A stretch of 64,000 bases of DNA from Triplophysa rosa (taxonomy: Eukaryota > Chordata > Actinopteri > Cypriniformes > Nemacheilidae), in the NCBI RefSeq assembly GCF_024868665.1, contig NC_079899.1, forward strand, positions 24,952,072 to 25,016,071, written 5' to 3'. The notes below the pieces were generated by a model that saw only the letters and a list, made by a program, of their open reading frames with translations, was not told the DNA's origin and searched no databases. Shown one piece after another: positions 21,352-32,800 of this stretch; positions within the stretch are counted from its first letter, which is position 1; every line of letters starts with the position of its first letter. Made by a program: the position numbers and the translations under genes.

Positions 21352-22539
21352 CCAATAATTCATATCAAATATTCCTCATTAAACAGTGAGGAACCCAACT
21401 GTATAAATAAATACAGAGTTTTATAACTGTTACAGTAAACTCAGTGATTATAGTACTTATCTCTATCCATTCCATTAACCTTTAAAATCTGATAATCCTT
21501 TTGAAAATACAGTATATTTTTCTTAAGCACGTAATTTAAAAATGTAATTGTCAAATCATATATCCTATCATATATTTCACTAGAATATGTGAATATTTAT
21601 TATTTGCTTGTGTGCACAAACATGTAATTTTCTGGTATGAAAACAATCATTGCATGAATTTTAATTTCACAAAGGTGCTTAGCTAAATGTTATATTGTTC
21701 CGCAAGTGATGTTTGTAGTTCAGGAAATAACTTATTTAAAAATACAGATTTGACATTTGTAACCCAGAATAACATAATTCTATATCTATATTGATTAAAT
21801 GGAATTTTAATCTGAATGGAAACACTTTAAATATAACAGTTTACTGCCAAAATACAATTTAGAAGTCGATAAGTCCAGTTTGGCTTGCCCTGGTTTCCAA
21901 CACATAAAACAATGCTTTGAATGACAACTGTATGTAAATATGTGTGAAGCCCTAAAATGTAAATTGTATATTAACAGAATTCACTGATTCCTGAGAGGTT
22001 AATGGCTCATATTTTGGGTACAGTGTGTACACGGCATATTAGTTTTCTCTTGCAGTCCCATAACCGGTGTAGATCTTTACATTTTATTATGTTACATGAA
22101 TATCTGTTTATATACTCAAACAAACTTCTTTTTAGTGGACGTGGGCACACAGTGCTGTTTGGTGGAAACCGGATCATTTGTTAAGTGTCTTTCTGTTAGC
22201 TGAGATTTCTGCCTCAGTTTCAAATTCAGCAGGCTGTCGGTGAGACTGGCCTCCTCCATCAAACTCTCCATCATAATTTGTCCTTGCGACTGCAGAAAAT
22301 TGTGCAGTAACTTTTCCACCTCCTAAAGAGAGAATCACAAAGTAAAATTATACAAACATATTTTTTATTTCGAACGAGTTTCATCACACACCATTCAAGC
22401 CTCATCCACTAAAGAAAAGACTCATTTGTATGTTGACTGTTGAATCTTGTCGCCCATCTGCTGTCTCACATAGAGACCTTAGAACACAACAGTTGGGTTC
22501 CTCACTGTTTAATGAGGAATATTTGATATGAATTATTGG
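21352..22539. repeat. 51-bp perfect inverted repeat pair flanking the last C8orf74 exon
   Basis: Arm 1 at 21352-21402 (starting CCAATAATTCATATCAAATA) occurs as an exact reverse complement at 22489-22539. The arms are 1.09 kb apart, and the similarity stops abruptly at both ends. Between them lie the last exon of the C8orf74 homologue (22116-22322) and unique AT-rich DNA. I do not recognise the 51-mer. Confidence 0.85.
22083..22088 (-). terminator. Poly(A) signal AATAAA, C8orf74 homologue
   Basis: TTTATT on the plus strand reads AATAAA on the coding strand, about 30 nt beyond the stop codon at 22116. It is close enough to be the natural 3' end signal. Confidence 0.5.
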
Positions 22540-24716
22540 AGCCTTCACTTTTTACGTGGTGCTAGCAAAATTGGCAAGGTTTCTGCTGGCAGCCCTGTGG
22601 TCATTTATCTCAGCAGCCCTCCAATAGCCTGAAGAAAAACTTTGATGCTTTTTTAAAAGGTAAAATTCTGCCAAACACCTACAGGGCAGCTTTGATTCAC
22701 AGCTGTGTTTGAAGTGTCTTCCCTTTCAAAAACATTTAAAAAAAATAAGTTGAATAGACATGTCATTTGGTACTAAAATATTTTCATCTGTAAAGCTGCT
22801 TTGCTACAATGCACATTGCAATATTAGTTATACTGAATGAAATAGATTTTGGACCGTAATCTCCTAACAAGCACCCAGAACCCCTGAGAAAATGTTACAT
22901 TTTATATCGTAAACGTTGAAAATCGTTTACCAGTCTGCAAATATTTCCTTCGCGTGGAAGATCATTTAAACTGGCCTGCAGTTTGGCCATCATCTGAGCT
23001 TCAGTCTTCACTTTGAGTTTCATGATATCTGCTTCTGTCTTAGACCGAGTCTCTTCCAGGACCTGCTGCTGTTCCAGCTCCACGGCATCTGTTCCCTCAC
23101 ACAGGGGCGGTGGATGAGGGGGCCCTTCAACCTCAAGCTCAGATCTGATGTGTCTGACGCCTGTGTCACCATTTAAAAACGCCTGATAAAGGCGTTGATG
23201 AGGAACATATGTTTTTAGAATAAAGTCCATGAGAACAGCATGATGTCCACTGGAGAGACGAGGCTCGATCTGTGAGAGCTGATCCCTGATGACATGAACA
23301 GCATCTGATGTCTTCAAACCTAGCAGTTATAAAAAGCAGTGATTGTGTAATTTATTAAAGACTGAAATGAACAAACAAGTACAGTATAAATAGAATACAC
23401 CCTGTCTACACCAGACACAAGCGGTGTGACGAGACACGACAAATGCCTTGTTCTTAATGGGTTTGTCGAGCGTCGCATCGCATCCATTGTGGACAAAATG
23501 TAAAATTGTAATGGGTTCTTTTGTCCTGTCACATCAGGCCGCGTCGCATCCGGTGTTAGTGTTTTATGGGTAAAGAACCTATGTCCCTACCTAAACAGTG
23601 TGTGTCAGGGGTGGACAGAAATATTTAATTAACATCAATTTACATCGCTGTTTCCATAAAGTAATTTACAAAGACTTTGCTATGATAAAAATTTATATAA
23701 ACTGCTCATGAGCTTCAAACCGAGGATTTGTTTTGGTATTGTAAATATATGAACCGTCTCTAGAAGAAGATTTTAGATGCCATATGATTCCTGACATGTA
23801 CCTAAAATTTTGAGAATGTCATTAATAAGTTTTGTAGAAAATAACAAAAAGGTACATCTTATACTTCTATTCTAATAGAAAAGATGTGCAAACAATTAAA
23901 TCCACAAACACATTGTCATTTTATTACGTTTTTTCCCCCTAATATTAAAAGGTCTACATCTCTCCAATTAGAGCAAAAATGTATTCGGTCGTTCGTGCTT
24001 CAAAGTATCGCGAGAGCAGTTCTGGAACACGCGTGACAGTCTGCTATCGCGATATTTAAATATCACATGTCGGCGCCGCAAAAAAACGAATAACGTTACG
24101 CCTTGTCACTACTCGATGCGAGTAGATCTGCGAATCGGCAAATGCACGCAAATTACTCAGCTTGTCTGTCACATTTATTTACGGTACAATCAAAATGAAC
24201 TTGAAATGACAAACGTAACATTTTGATTAGCATTAATAAATGCTCACCCACAAGTTTAGGCAGGAGATCTTTGGTCACACATGCCACCTGACCCACGGTC
24301 GACCACGGCAGTCCTCGTTTAATCGCGTACATCACATTCTCATACACAAATTCCTGATGTAAATGCTGCCGTTTATCATCCCCATCAAACTCTGTCCAGT
24401 GAAAACAGCCGCTCAGACGCCGGACACCGGCATCTCTCTGAAACAACACAAACAATCAACGGCATTCGGTTGAATCGCGTTGGAATCCTACGTAAAGGAT
24501 TTCTGTAATGCGCAGAGACGTACAGTGAATTATAGGATGTTTCGTGACAGTGTCTCTGAACGCGACCGCGTATTCGTGTCTGACCTGGTAAGCCATTGAA
24601 CTCTTCAATCTGTCTCGCAGTGTTTATGATGTGTGTATGTGTGAGAAAGTGGTTAAAGGCAGTAAGTTTACCTTTATTCTCGATATCTCCTGTAAAGTCG
24701 CGTCTATAGAGGCCAT
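22116..24716 (-). CDS. C8orf74 homologue (276 aa, four exons)
   Basis: Homologue of the vertebrate protein of unknown function called C8orf74 in human (294 aa). Minus-strand exons: 24672..24716, 24248..24437, 22931..23319 and 22116..22322; all phases agree and give 276 residues. Family signatures: HWTEFD near residue 31, then YENVMYAIKRGLPWSTVGQVA (human version: FPWVEVAQV), and ELEVEGPPHPPPLCEGTD (human: PPHPLPLAEGMD). The C-terminal half is charged and probably coiled coil (EQQQVLEETRSKTEAD and following), ending in a basic tail (STKKKFV). It lies head-to-head with rp1l1, the same divergent pairing as in human 8p23.1, which supports orthology. Nothing in the sequence indicates a molecular function. 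Confidence 0.88.
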
Positions 24717-25399
24717 AGCGTGTGTCTGTGTGTGCTGTTGTGTCTGTTGCCAAGGAAACACAGTTTATAAATACACGCATGACGTTTACACTGCGGGCTC
24801 TCTCATGTACTGCACTGTATGTTAGGTGTATTTTTCACTTTTAATAGGATAAATATCAGCCTGTGATATTCCATTTTTAATGTTAAGTCCATTATATGAA
24901 ATGCAAATGACATATTGTGTGATATGATGATAATATTCGATCTTCATAACTTTCATATTTCAGAGCACGCCGACATTATGATTATGTAGAAAATTGATTG
25001 TCATTTTTCCAATATTTTTATTAAAGGGGTAGAAAAATTCCAAAATAAACTGTACGACTTATTTCTGTGGAACACGAGAGTTTTTATTTTTTGGTTTTGT
25101 GTCCATACAACGGGTGTCAAAGGGTCTGTGTGGTTTGGTTACCAATGTTCTCCAAAATACATTTTCTTCATCTTGGGTATCTGTAAGTTAGGGAGATTTT
25201 GGGTTATTTTAACATTACCAAATTGCTATGATGATGACAGATATAACATGTTTAAGTGACACTGTTGCATTATGCACGTGAGGGGCCAATACACATGCAG
25301 TGCATGCGACTGTATTTCAGTTGTCTGTTTCTGTGACTTCAACCACGAGCAGCTCATTTTTGGACAGCTAGAGTTCATTCGGTTTGGCACAGATGGCCA

Positions 25400-25731
25400 C
25401 ACAGTATAATCCTCTTTGTGAGGAGTCTCTCTCTCCTCCTCCTCCGCAGATGAAGGTCTGCCCGTGATAATTATCCTAATGTAGCGAATGACTGTGGATA
25501 GACAACATGCAGCTGCGGCGTGTCTGTGGCTCATCGGCGTGGGTGGGAAGTGACATTCCTCGCAGGAGGGGACGGCGTGCTTTTAGATGCTGCGGCTGCA
25601 TCGCTCTCATCTGCGTGAGCCAGATAAAAGAGCCTTCTTCGTTGTAAATGAACCTGTTGAATTCTTTCACTGGATTTCTGGTCTGAGTTTGGAAGCTTGG
25701 CAGTCGAGGAGAATGAATCTCTGCTTACGGG
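25400..25731 (+). promoter_or_regulatory. rp1l1: Candidate rp1l1 promoter and non-coding exon 1
   Basis: RP1 and RP1L1 genes have a non-coding first exon, and here the first coding exon begins at a splice acceptor (CTCTGCAG at 29813-29820), so an upstream exon must exist. At 25731/25732 there is a strong donor (CGGG|GTAAGCC). About 110 nt upstream is a TATA-like AGATAAAAG (25622-25630), and further up TAATCC (25407-25412), the core of OTX/CRX photoreceptor sites, plus TAATTATCC near 25467. The exon would run from about 25650 to 25731. This is inferred from motifs and spacing only. Confidence 0.45.
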
Positions 25732-26130
25732 GTAAGCCAATGAGCCCTGAGATACATGTGTGGAATTAGGACAGGACGTCTTAGCTGGATATATAGCTGT
25801 AAAAGGCCTGTTTCAGCATGTGTGCGTGTCATAAGATTTTAGCGAAGAACATGAGTTCAACTTTATATGAGCAAGTAAATTCCATAGTTGACAGATAAAC
25901 TGATGCATTACTGTGAATGTCAAACTAGACAAAGCTTACAGATATTTTGAGGCTGATGTCAAGCATTTCTCAATACATAGCAATGTTACGGTTATTTTCC
26001 AATCAGATTTGATGGTTTTATGTGATTATCTTGTGGCTTTTGTCTACTTGTCCTGCTAATAGCGCACTTCTCTTTATTATATAAAAAACGTCCACGGCAA
26101 TTAGCCTATATTTTGATATACTATAACTGC

Positions 26131-26204
26131 TTTCTTTCTTTTGATCTTTTATATATTAAATTCTGTGTTTCTTTCTTTTGATCTTTTATATATTAAATTC
26201 TGTG
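26131..26204. repeat. 37-bp tandem duplication
   Basis: A 37-bp unit beginning TTTCTTTCTTTTGATC occurs twice back to back with no differences, implying a recent duplication. A (TATTA)n microsatellite follows about 300 bp downstream at 26516-26551. Confidence 0.85.
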
Positions 26205-28076
26205 TTTATTCACAGGAATATGCTGTGTTTCATGTCATGTATCCCATGAGTCTGAAATGTTTTGGCATCAGTGCCAGGATCTGACAGTGTGGCATCGCAG
26301 GTTTCTCCCGCCGGGCCTCGGTTGCTGATCATGTGTAACACATTCAACTGTTAACTCGACCTCAGAGGTTTTACAGTTTTTCTCATTAGTGTCAAATATG
26401 TGTACACCTCTCAAAGTGATTTAGCAGCTCATTAGCTCCAATTATAACTTGTTAGATAGCACCAATGAGCAGTAAGAACAGAATAATATTCCCTCATGCT
26501 TATAAACCTTCCAGTAGTTATATTATATTATATTATATTATATTATATTATGTACAGTAGAAAACCTGCAGGGCATTAACATGTACATCTCGGTGTTTAT
26601 TCATGGGGTTTGTGGCTGGCTCCTGTTTTAGACAATTGCAACAACATGAACAAACGTTACTGCGCATGCGCCCGTTCGTGGACTTCCCTTAACTTCCGGT
26701 ACACATTCGCAAACAATAGAGTGCCTGTAGACTATTTCTGATAACAGGCAAAAGAAACCGAGAAGAACCGTTACTTGGCTACATTTGGCGGAACACCCTG
26801 TTTAAGTCCACTTCGCAGTCCACTTATACGGCCAAATGGAACGCACCTAAAGTCATGTCAATCACCACATTCAAAGAAAATATTTGCTACCCCATGTTGT
26901 TCATACAGTATGCCATATGCTGTTGTTTGAAACACGAAAGGGACATTTATAAAGAATCTCTAGTTCTTTTCCAAGGACACTTTATAATGACTGTCAAGCA
27001 AATGAAAGAGAATGTTTAGTAAATAACTACTTCTCTTCACACAAAGCTATCATATGGCTTCAGAGGCTTCTTGGAATATAGAGCACGAGTCATATGGACT
27101 ATTATATGGACTGCTATGGCACATTTATGGTGTCACTTTAAATGATTAAATGGGAGAGATCCATTAACATTGTTCTCAGTAGTCTTGTGTCACAAAAAGA
27201 TACAAAAACATCATGCGGGTTTGAAATAAGAAAAGCATGACATTTTCGTCTTTGGGAGAACCTGACTTTCAGCATGGATAAACCGGAGTGAATTAGAGGG
27301 CTGAATGTCATGTTTGTCAAATTTACACAGGGATTTTATTGGGTTTCATAAAGCGGAGCGTCTCTTAACGCTGTTCTGCACATCTCTCTTTATGCAATCC
27401 TGGTCTCGCTGTCGTGTGTTTAACGCTCCCGTATAGAGTTCAGTGAGATCTCAAGATGAGGAAAGAAGCTTTTGATTCTATCATTAGCTACCAAAGGATC
27501 TGATTAGTGGCTGGAGCGTTTGTCTTCAACTCAGTTTCTGTAGCACTCGTGTGCTTGGATGATACCTGAAATGCAACATTCTTGCTAGTACTCAGATCAT
27601 TTTTTCATGTTTTATGCTTTTTAGCATCGTATATGATCATATTTTGTGAATGTGAGTATACATTCTATGCATTTGATTGTACTATGCATATTAACAGTAC
27701 TGATATACAGTATGTTGTTTTTATTGTGTACGTCTGGTCTGTGTAAGCATATAAAGATGATAATTCTTATAATTCTCTAAATACTTATGCTTTTACTGTT
27801 AAGGTGCTCGTTTTGACAGGCATTGGAGTCTGTCAAAGTATGGGTTAGTTATCTACAAAGCAAAAAATTGAACTGTACAAGTACTCTACAGACTGTACAA
27901 TTGTATTTATTTTTTATTTATTTGTTTTGTTTTGTTTTGTTTGGCACTACTCGTGAGGCATAAAGGAGTGAAATTGCAAACTGGTGCAGACTTTGACACG
28001 TAAATCTTAATTTTCAACAATAAAATAATATGATAACAGTATTTAGTCATTTTAAACAATAGTCATTTTACATGTA

Positions 28077-29547
28077 CAGTGAGGGAAATAATGATTTGAT
28101 CCCCTGCTGATTTTGTAAGTTTGCCTGCTTACAAAGAAATGAAGGGTCTATAATTTTTATGGTGGGTTTATTTTAACTGATAGAGACAGAATATAAAAAA
28201 AATCAGGGGAAAAAATGTTGCATAAAGGTTTTAAATTGATTTGCATCTCACTCCGAGAAAAGATAACTTTGTACTTGGTGGAGAAACCCTTGTGGGCAAG
28301 CACAGAGGTCAGACATTTCTGATAGTTGGTCACCAGGTTTGCACATGTGTCCGGATACATTTAGTCCACTCCTCTGTCAATCTTTAAGGTTTCTTGGCTG
28401 TCGCTCAGCAAATTGGAGTTTTAGCCTCCTTCACAGAGGTTCTATAGGACTAGGGTCTAGAGACTGGCTAGGACATTTAATGTGCTTCTCCTTAAGCCAC
28501 TCTTTGGTTGTCTTGGCAATATGTTTTGGTCTTTGTCATGTTAAAGGCACATCCATGACCCATCTTCAGTAACCTAGTTAAGGGAAGGAGGTTCTCGTCC
28601 AAGATTTTACGGTACACTGGCCCGTCCCTCAGCCCCTCAATGCGGTGAAGTCATCCTGTATACCTGTAGCAGAGAAAAAGCCCTAAAGCAGAATGTTTCC
28701 AACACTGTGCTTCTCTGTAGACATGATGTTCTTGGGCTCATAGTCAGCATTTCTCTCCCTCCAAACACAGGAGTCAATTTTGGTCTCACAGCACTTTCTC
28801 CAAACCTTTTCTGAATCATCTTGATGTTCAATGTCAAACTTCAGACGAGCCAGGCGGGCCTTCTTGGGCAGGAGGACCTTGCGGGTGCTTCAGGATTTCA
28901 ATCTATTGCGTCATAGCGTGTTACCAATGTGTTACCAATGGTTTGCTTGCTCACTGTGTTCCCAACTGTCTTGAAATCATTAACAAGCTTCTTCCGTGTA
29001 GTTCTGGGCTGATCTTTAACCTTTCTCATGGTCTTTACCCCATTGGGGAAATCTTGCAGGGAGCTCCAGAACAAGGGCATTTGATAGTTATTTTGTATAT
29101 CTTCTATTTCAAAATAATCACACCAACAGTTGTCTCCTTCTCACCAAGCTTCTGTCTGTAGCCTATTCAAGGTTTGTGCAGGTCTCCAATCTTGTCGCTG
29201 ACATCCTTTAAAACATATTTGGTCTGGACCATGGTGTTGGAGAGGTTGAACTGGAAGATACAGATTCTGTTGGCAGGCATCTTTTATATACATAACAAGC
29301 TGATTTAGGAGTACTTTCTTAAAGTGACAGGACTAATCTGTGGTCCATATAGGCACATAACCAATCTGTGGAGCCAGAATTCTTGCTGGTTGGTAGGGGA
29401 TCAAATACTTATTTCACTGACTGAAATGCAAATCAATTTATAACATTTTTTCCCCCTGAGTTTTTTTAATATTCTGTCTCTATCAGTTAAAATAAACCTT
29501 CCATAAAAATGATAGACCCTTCATTTCTTTGTAAGCAGGCAAACTTA
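28077..29547 (-). mobile_element. Decayed Tc1-like transposon
   Basis: Left terminus CAGTGAGGGAAATAATG follows a TA and continues into a terminal repeat of about 200 bp, seen again inverted at about 29390-29547. The right copy lacks the outermost 35-40 bp. Between them, minus-strand frames give recognisable Tc1 transposase pieces: DQPRTTRKKLVNDFKTVG and KQTIGNTL (29020-28930), and KMIQKRFGESA (about 28820-28790). The frame is broken by stops and shifts. It is therefore an immobile relic in the leader intron of rp1l1. Confidence 0.88.
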
Positions 29548-29842
29548 CGCCTAGTTTCACTGTTGCTTAACACATACTGCAAAGATTCAAAGATATAATG
29601 TGCTATAGAAACAAACATTTTGCTATAGTTTGGGAATGATTGGCAGCACAGTTTGAGACACATGAATCTAAAGGACTGATTATTATTGGAGATCATTAGA
29701 CGCTGCTGTCTAGGAAAACTAATTGAGATTGAATGATTTTGTGTTCTTTCATGTGGGTTTAATTTGAAATGTTTGTTTAGTTTCATATGATGACATTCAC
29801 ATGTCCTCTTTACTCTGCAGTTTGACGTGACGTGGAGGAGAG

Positions 29843-32800
29843 ATGCAAGGAGCGACTCCAGGCTCCTTCCAAGCTGATACCCAGTTTAAGAATGAACCTC
29901 ATCCTCCAGCATCCTCCTTCAGCTCCGGTCTGACCACGACCGCATCGGCCAAGAGAATCACTTTCTACAAAAGCGGCGACTCCCAGTTCAAAGGCGTCAA
30001 GATGGCCATCCACAAACGCAGCTTCAAATGCTTTGATGCATTACTAGATGACCTTTCCCAAAAGGTTCCTCTGCCTTTTGGTGTGCGTACCATCACGACC
30101 CCCCGGGGCACCCGCAGCATTAAACATTTAGAGCAGTTAGACGACGGAGGCTGTTACCTGTGCTCCGACCGCTGCTACGTGAAGCCAATCAACATGGAAG
30201 CTGCGGGGAAGAGGCCGACAGTCTGGTACCACAGTCATCCTCCCAACGCTCGCAGGAAACCCTCCCGACCCGAGGACGCCCCCTCTGGACACCAGCATCG
30301 TCACCCAAAAAGGATCGTACTGGTGAAGAACACTGATCCTGCGGTGAGACGTTCCGTCCTTTTGAGCAGAAGAACCGCACGCAGTCTGCGTGTCTTCATG
30401 GACGAGATTTCCGAGCTCATGCAATGTAATGTTAAGAAACTTTACACACTGGAGGGATGCAAGGTGAGAGAGGATTTTATTTATTTGGTCAAGTCAGGAG
30501 TTTTAGAGGGTGGTCAATTGAAGTCTGATGTATTCTAATGACTCTGGGGAAAGTTGTGTTAGATCAGCAGATTTGATATAAGTCAAGAGCAATCATAAGC
30601 AACCCCATTCATCTCAAGCAGTTGCTTGGCTGTGGTCAATTTGAATGCTGCCATCTTTTCAGTTTAATAAACAATGCTTTAAAAGACTTTATATCAGAAC
30701 TCTTTACAACTGACAGGGAAATACACAGACAGTTTTTTTTATAATAAAATGAATCATTTGTGAATCATATGTTGCTTTCTTGCAAGCAAGCATATAAATC
30801 ATGAATATGATATGTGAAAGTATTTATTGACCTCTTTGGAAGACGAAACGCTGATCCAAAAGAACCTCCTGTTTCAGTTTTTGAACAATGTTTGAACAAA
30901 ATACAACCAGCGGTTCATTTGTAACCGAATCAAAATATTACACAAATACATGTAAGATTTTAAAATAATAAAAACAAAACCGGAAGTGCTTCTGGACCAG
31001 TGTTTACATCTTGCAAAGTGGTCTATACACCTTGAAATATATTATAAATAATAAATATTTCATTTTGCAAAACTATTTTTATAGAATAAAATACATTTAA
31101 AAATAAATAACAAATATTTCATGTCGTAAAAAAAAAAGTAATTTATTATAGATTACAGATATGTCACTGTATACATAGAAACGGATTTAGGGGAGTGACC
31201 ACACTTTTTTAGTCAATCAGAAACATTCTCAGTCTATTTTCTGACCTTGGGTTGACTGTTTGGATTTGTGTTTAGGTGAACTCATGAAACTTGCAGAGGT
31301 CAACAAAACAGCTGTATTTAGTTTTTTATTTAAATGGTTTTATGCATCAATATTCCACATCAATATTCTGCTGTTGTTCTATAGAAATTCTGTTTGCTTG
31401 ACTCAAGGTCTTTAAGGTTCACAGTGTTTGTGTTGTGGGGGCATAAAGCTTAGACAACCAAAATGATGCTGGGCTGATAATAGAATTAACGATACACAAT
31501 ATTGTGAGAAGCAATGAGTGTCATTAAAGTCAATCATGTGAAATATGTTTCAGTTGTCTAAATGTGATGGTAAACAGGGGGCTCTGGTCGCTGTGGATTT
31601 TACAGCCATAATGGACTAACAGCTTCTCATTCGAAACATTACATTTATTTCAGTAATAATGGGATTTAATGCCTTTCAGAGCACAACGAATGCTTCAGTT
31701 CTTAACCCAGTAAGCTGCCTGTCTAGAAAGCATTTTTTGTGATCATTGGAATTGTAGAGTAGCCATCAAGAATATGCTGTACAGATGAGATAGGCTTCCC
31801 GATGTTGTAGTGTTGATCTGTAGTATAACAAAGCAGCATATGTACCCTTCATAGCACCATCTCTTAATGGTGATGGCCCAGAAACCCAAAAATGGTTATG
31901 GCAGACTCTATTACCTTTACATAAAGAAAATATATTATATATATATATTTAAAACACATGATATATTTTAAATATATTCAATGTTTTATTAATATTCATA
32001 AAATAATTTTAAAATAATATATTGCATAATCATTTATATATATTAGAAAATAAATAGATTATATAAAGATATAATTTTGCAACATACTACATAATTAATA
32101 AAGAATTGCCTCTTTGCTTTTATTAAAACATATAATGTATTATATAATTATTATTATTATTATTTGTAGAAATGTATTATTTAAAATTTTATTATTTTCC
32201 CATTATACTCCCATATATATTTGTTGAGTGCTAGCCTTGTATGATTTGAGCTATTTGTGTGAAATCTGTCGTCTATGTTAGCCGACTCATAAAAATACAT
32301 TATAGGATGTTGCTCAGCTAGACAGACACCATACTGTGATGTTGTTTGAAACAGAGCCAATAAACATTTATCGTATATGTCACTTGTCTCATGTCTGTTC
32401 ATTACTCTCCACAGATTGACAGTATTCAGAGTCTAATGCAGTGCCCCAGTGTGTTGGTGTGTGCAGGTCGAGAACCCTTCAGACCTCTGCTCGTGGAGAA
32501 TTTAAGGACGCTCTCGGACGAAAGACTCCCTGGAATGGGCACAAGGTCTCGGTCCAGCGTCTGCAGTGAAGGCCACGAAAACAAAAAGAATGGTAAACAC
32601 TGTAAATGGTGTGAACGAATGAATCATTACAGTGATTAATTCTGTCTACCCACATGTCTCTAATAATAGACAAAGGGTGCAACAAACAAATTGAATTTAT
32701 TATACAACAGTGACGAGTTAAGAGCCTTTTAAATAGGTTGTCAGTATGTAGATGAAAAAAAAGATGTTTTATTCTTTCATGAGGTCATTTGAATCGCAAT

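Larger units (their letters stand above)
24717..29842. other. Divergent control region of C8orf74 homologue and rp1l1
   Basis: Five kilobases between two divergent start codons. Contents: a truncated foldback repeat at about 25018-25200, a candidate rp1l1 promoter and non-coding first exon (about 25400-25731), a 37-bp tandem duplication (26131-26204), a (TATTA)n run (26516-26551), a GC patch with NRF1-like and ETS-like motifs near 26660-26700, and a dead Tc1 element (28077-29547). The rp1l1 coding exon is preceded by a clear 3' splice site at 29811-29820. Confidence 0.6.

Noticed and set aside
28637..29080. Transposase-like frames as a functional Tc1 gene
   Set aside because: Frames are broken by stops and shifts and the right terminal repeat lacks its outermost bases, so the element cannot move.
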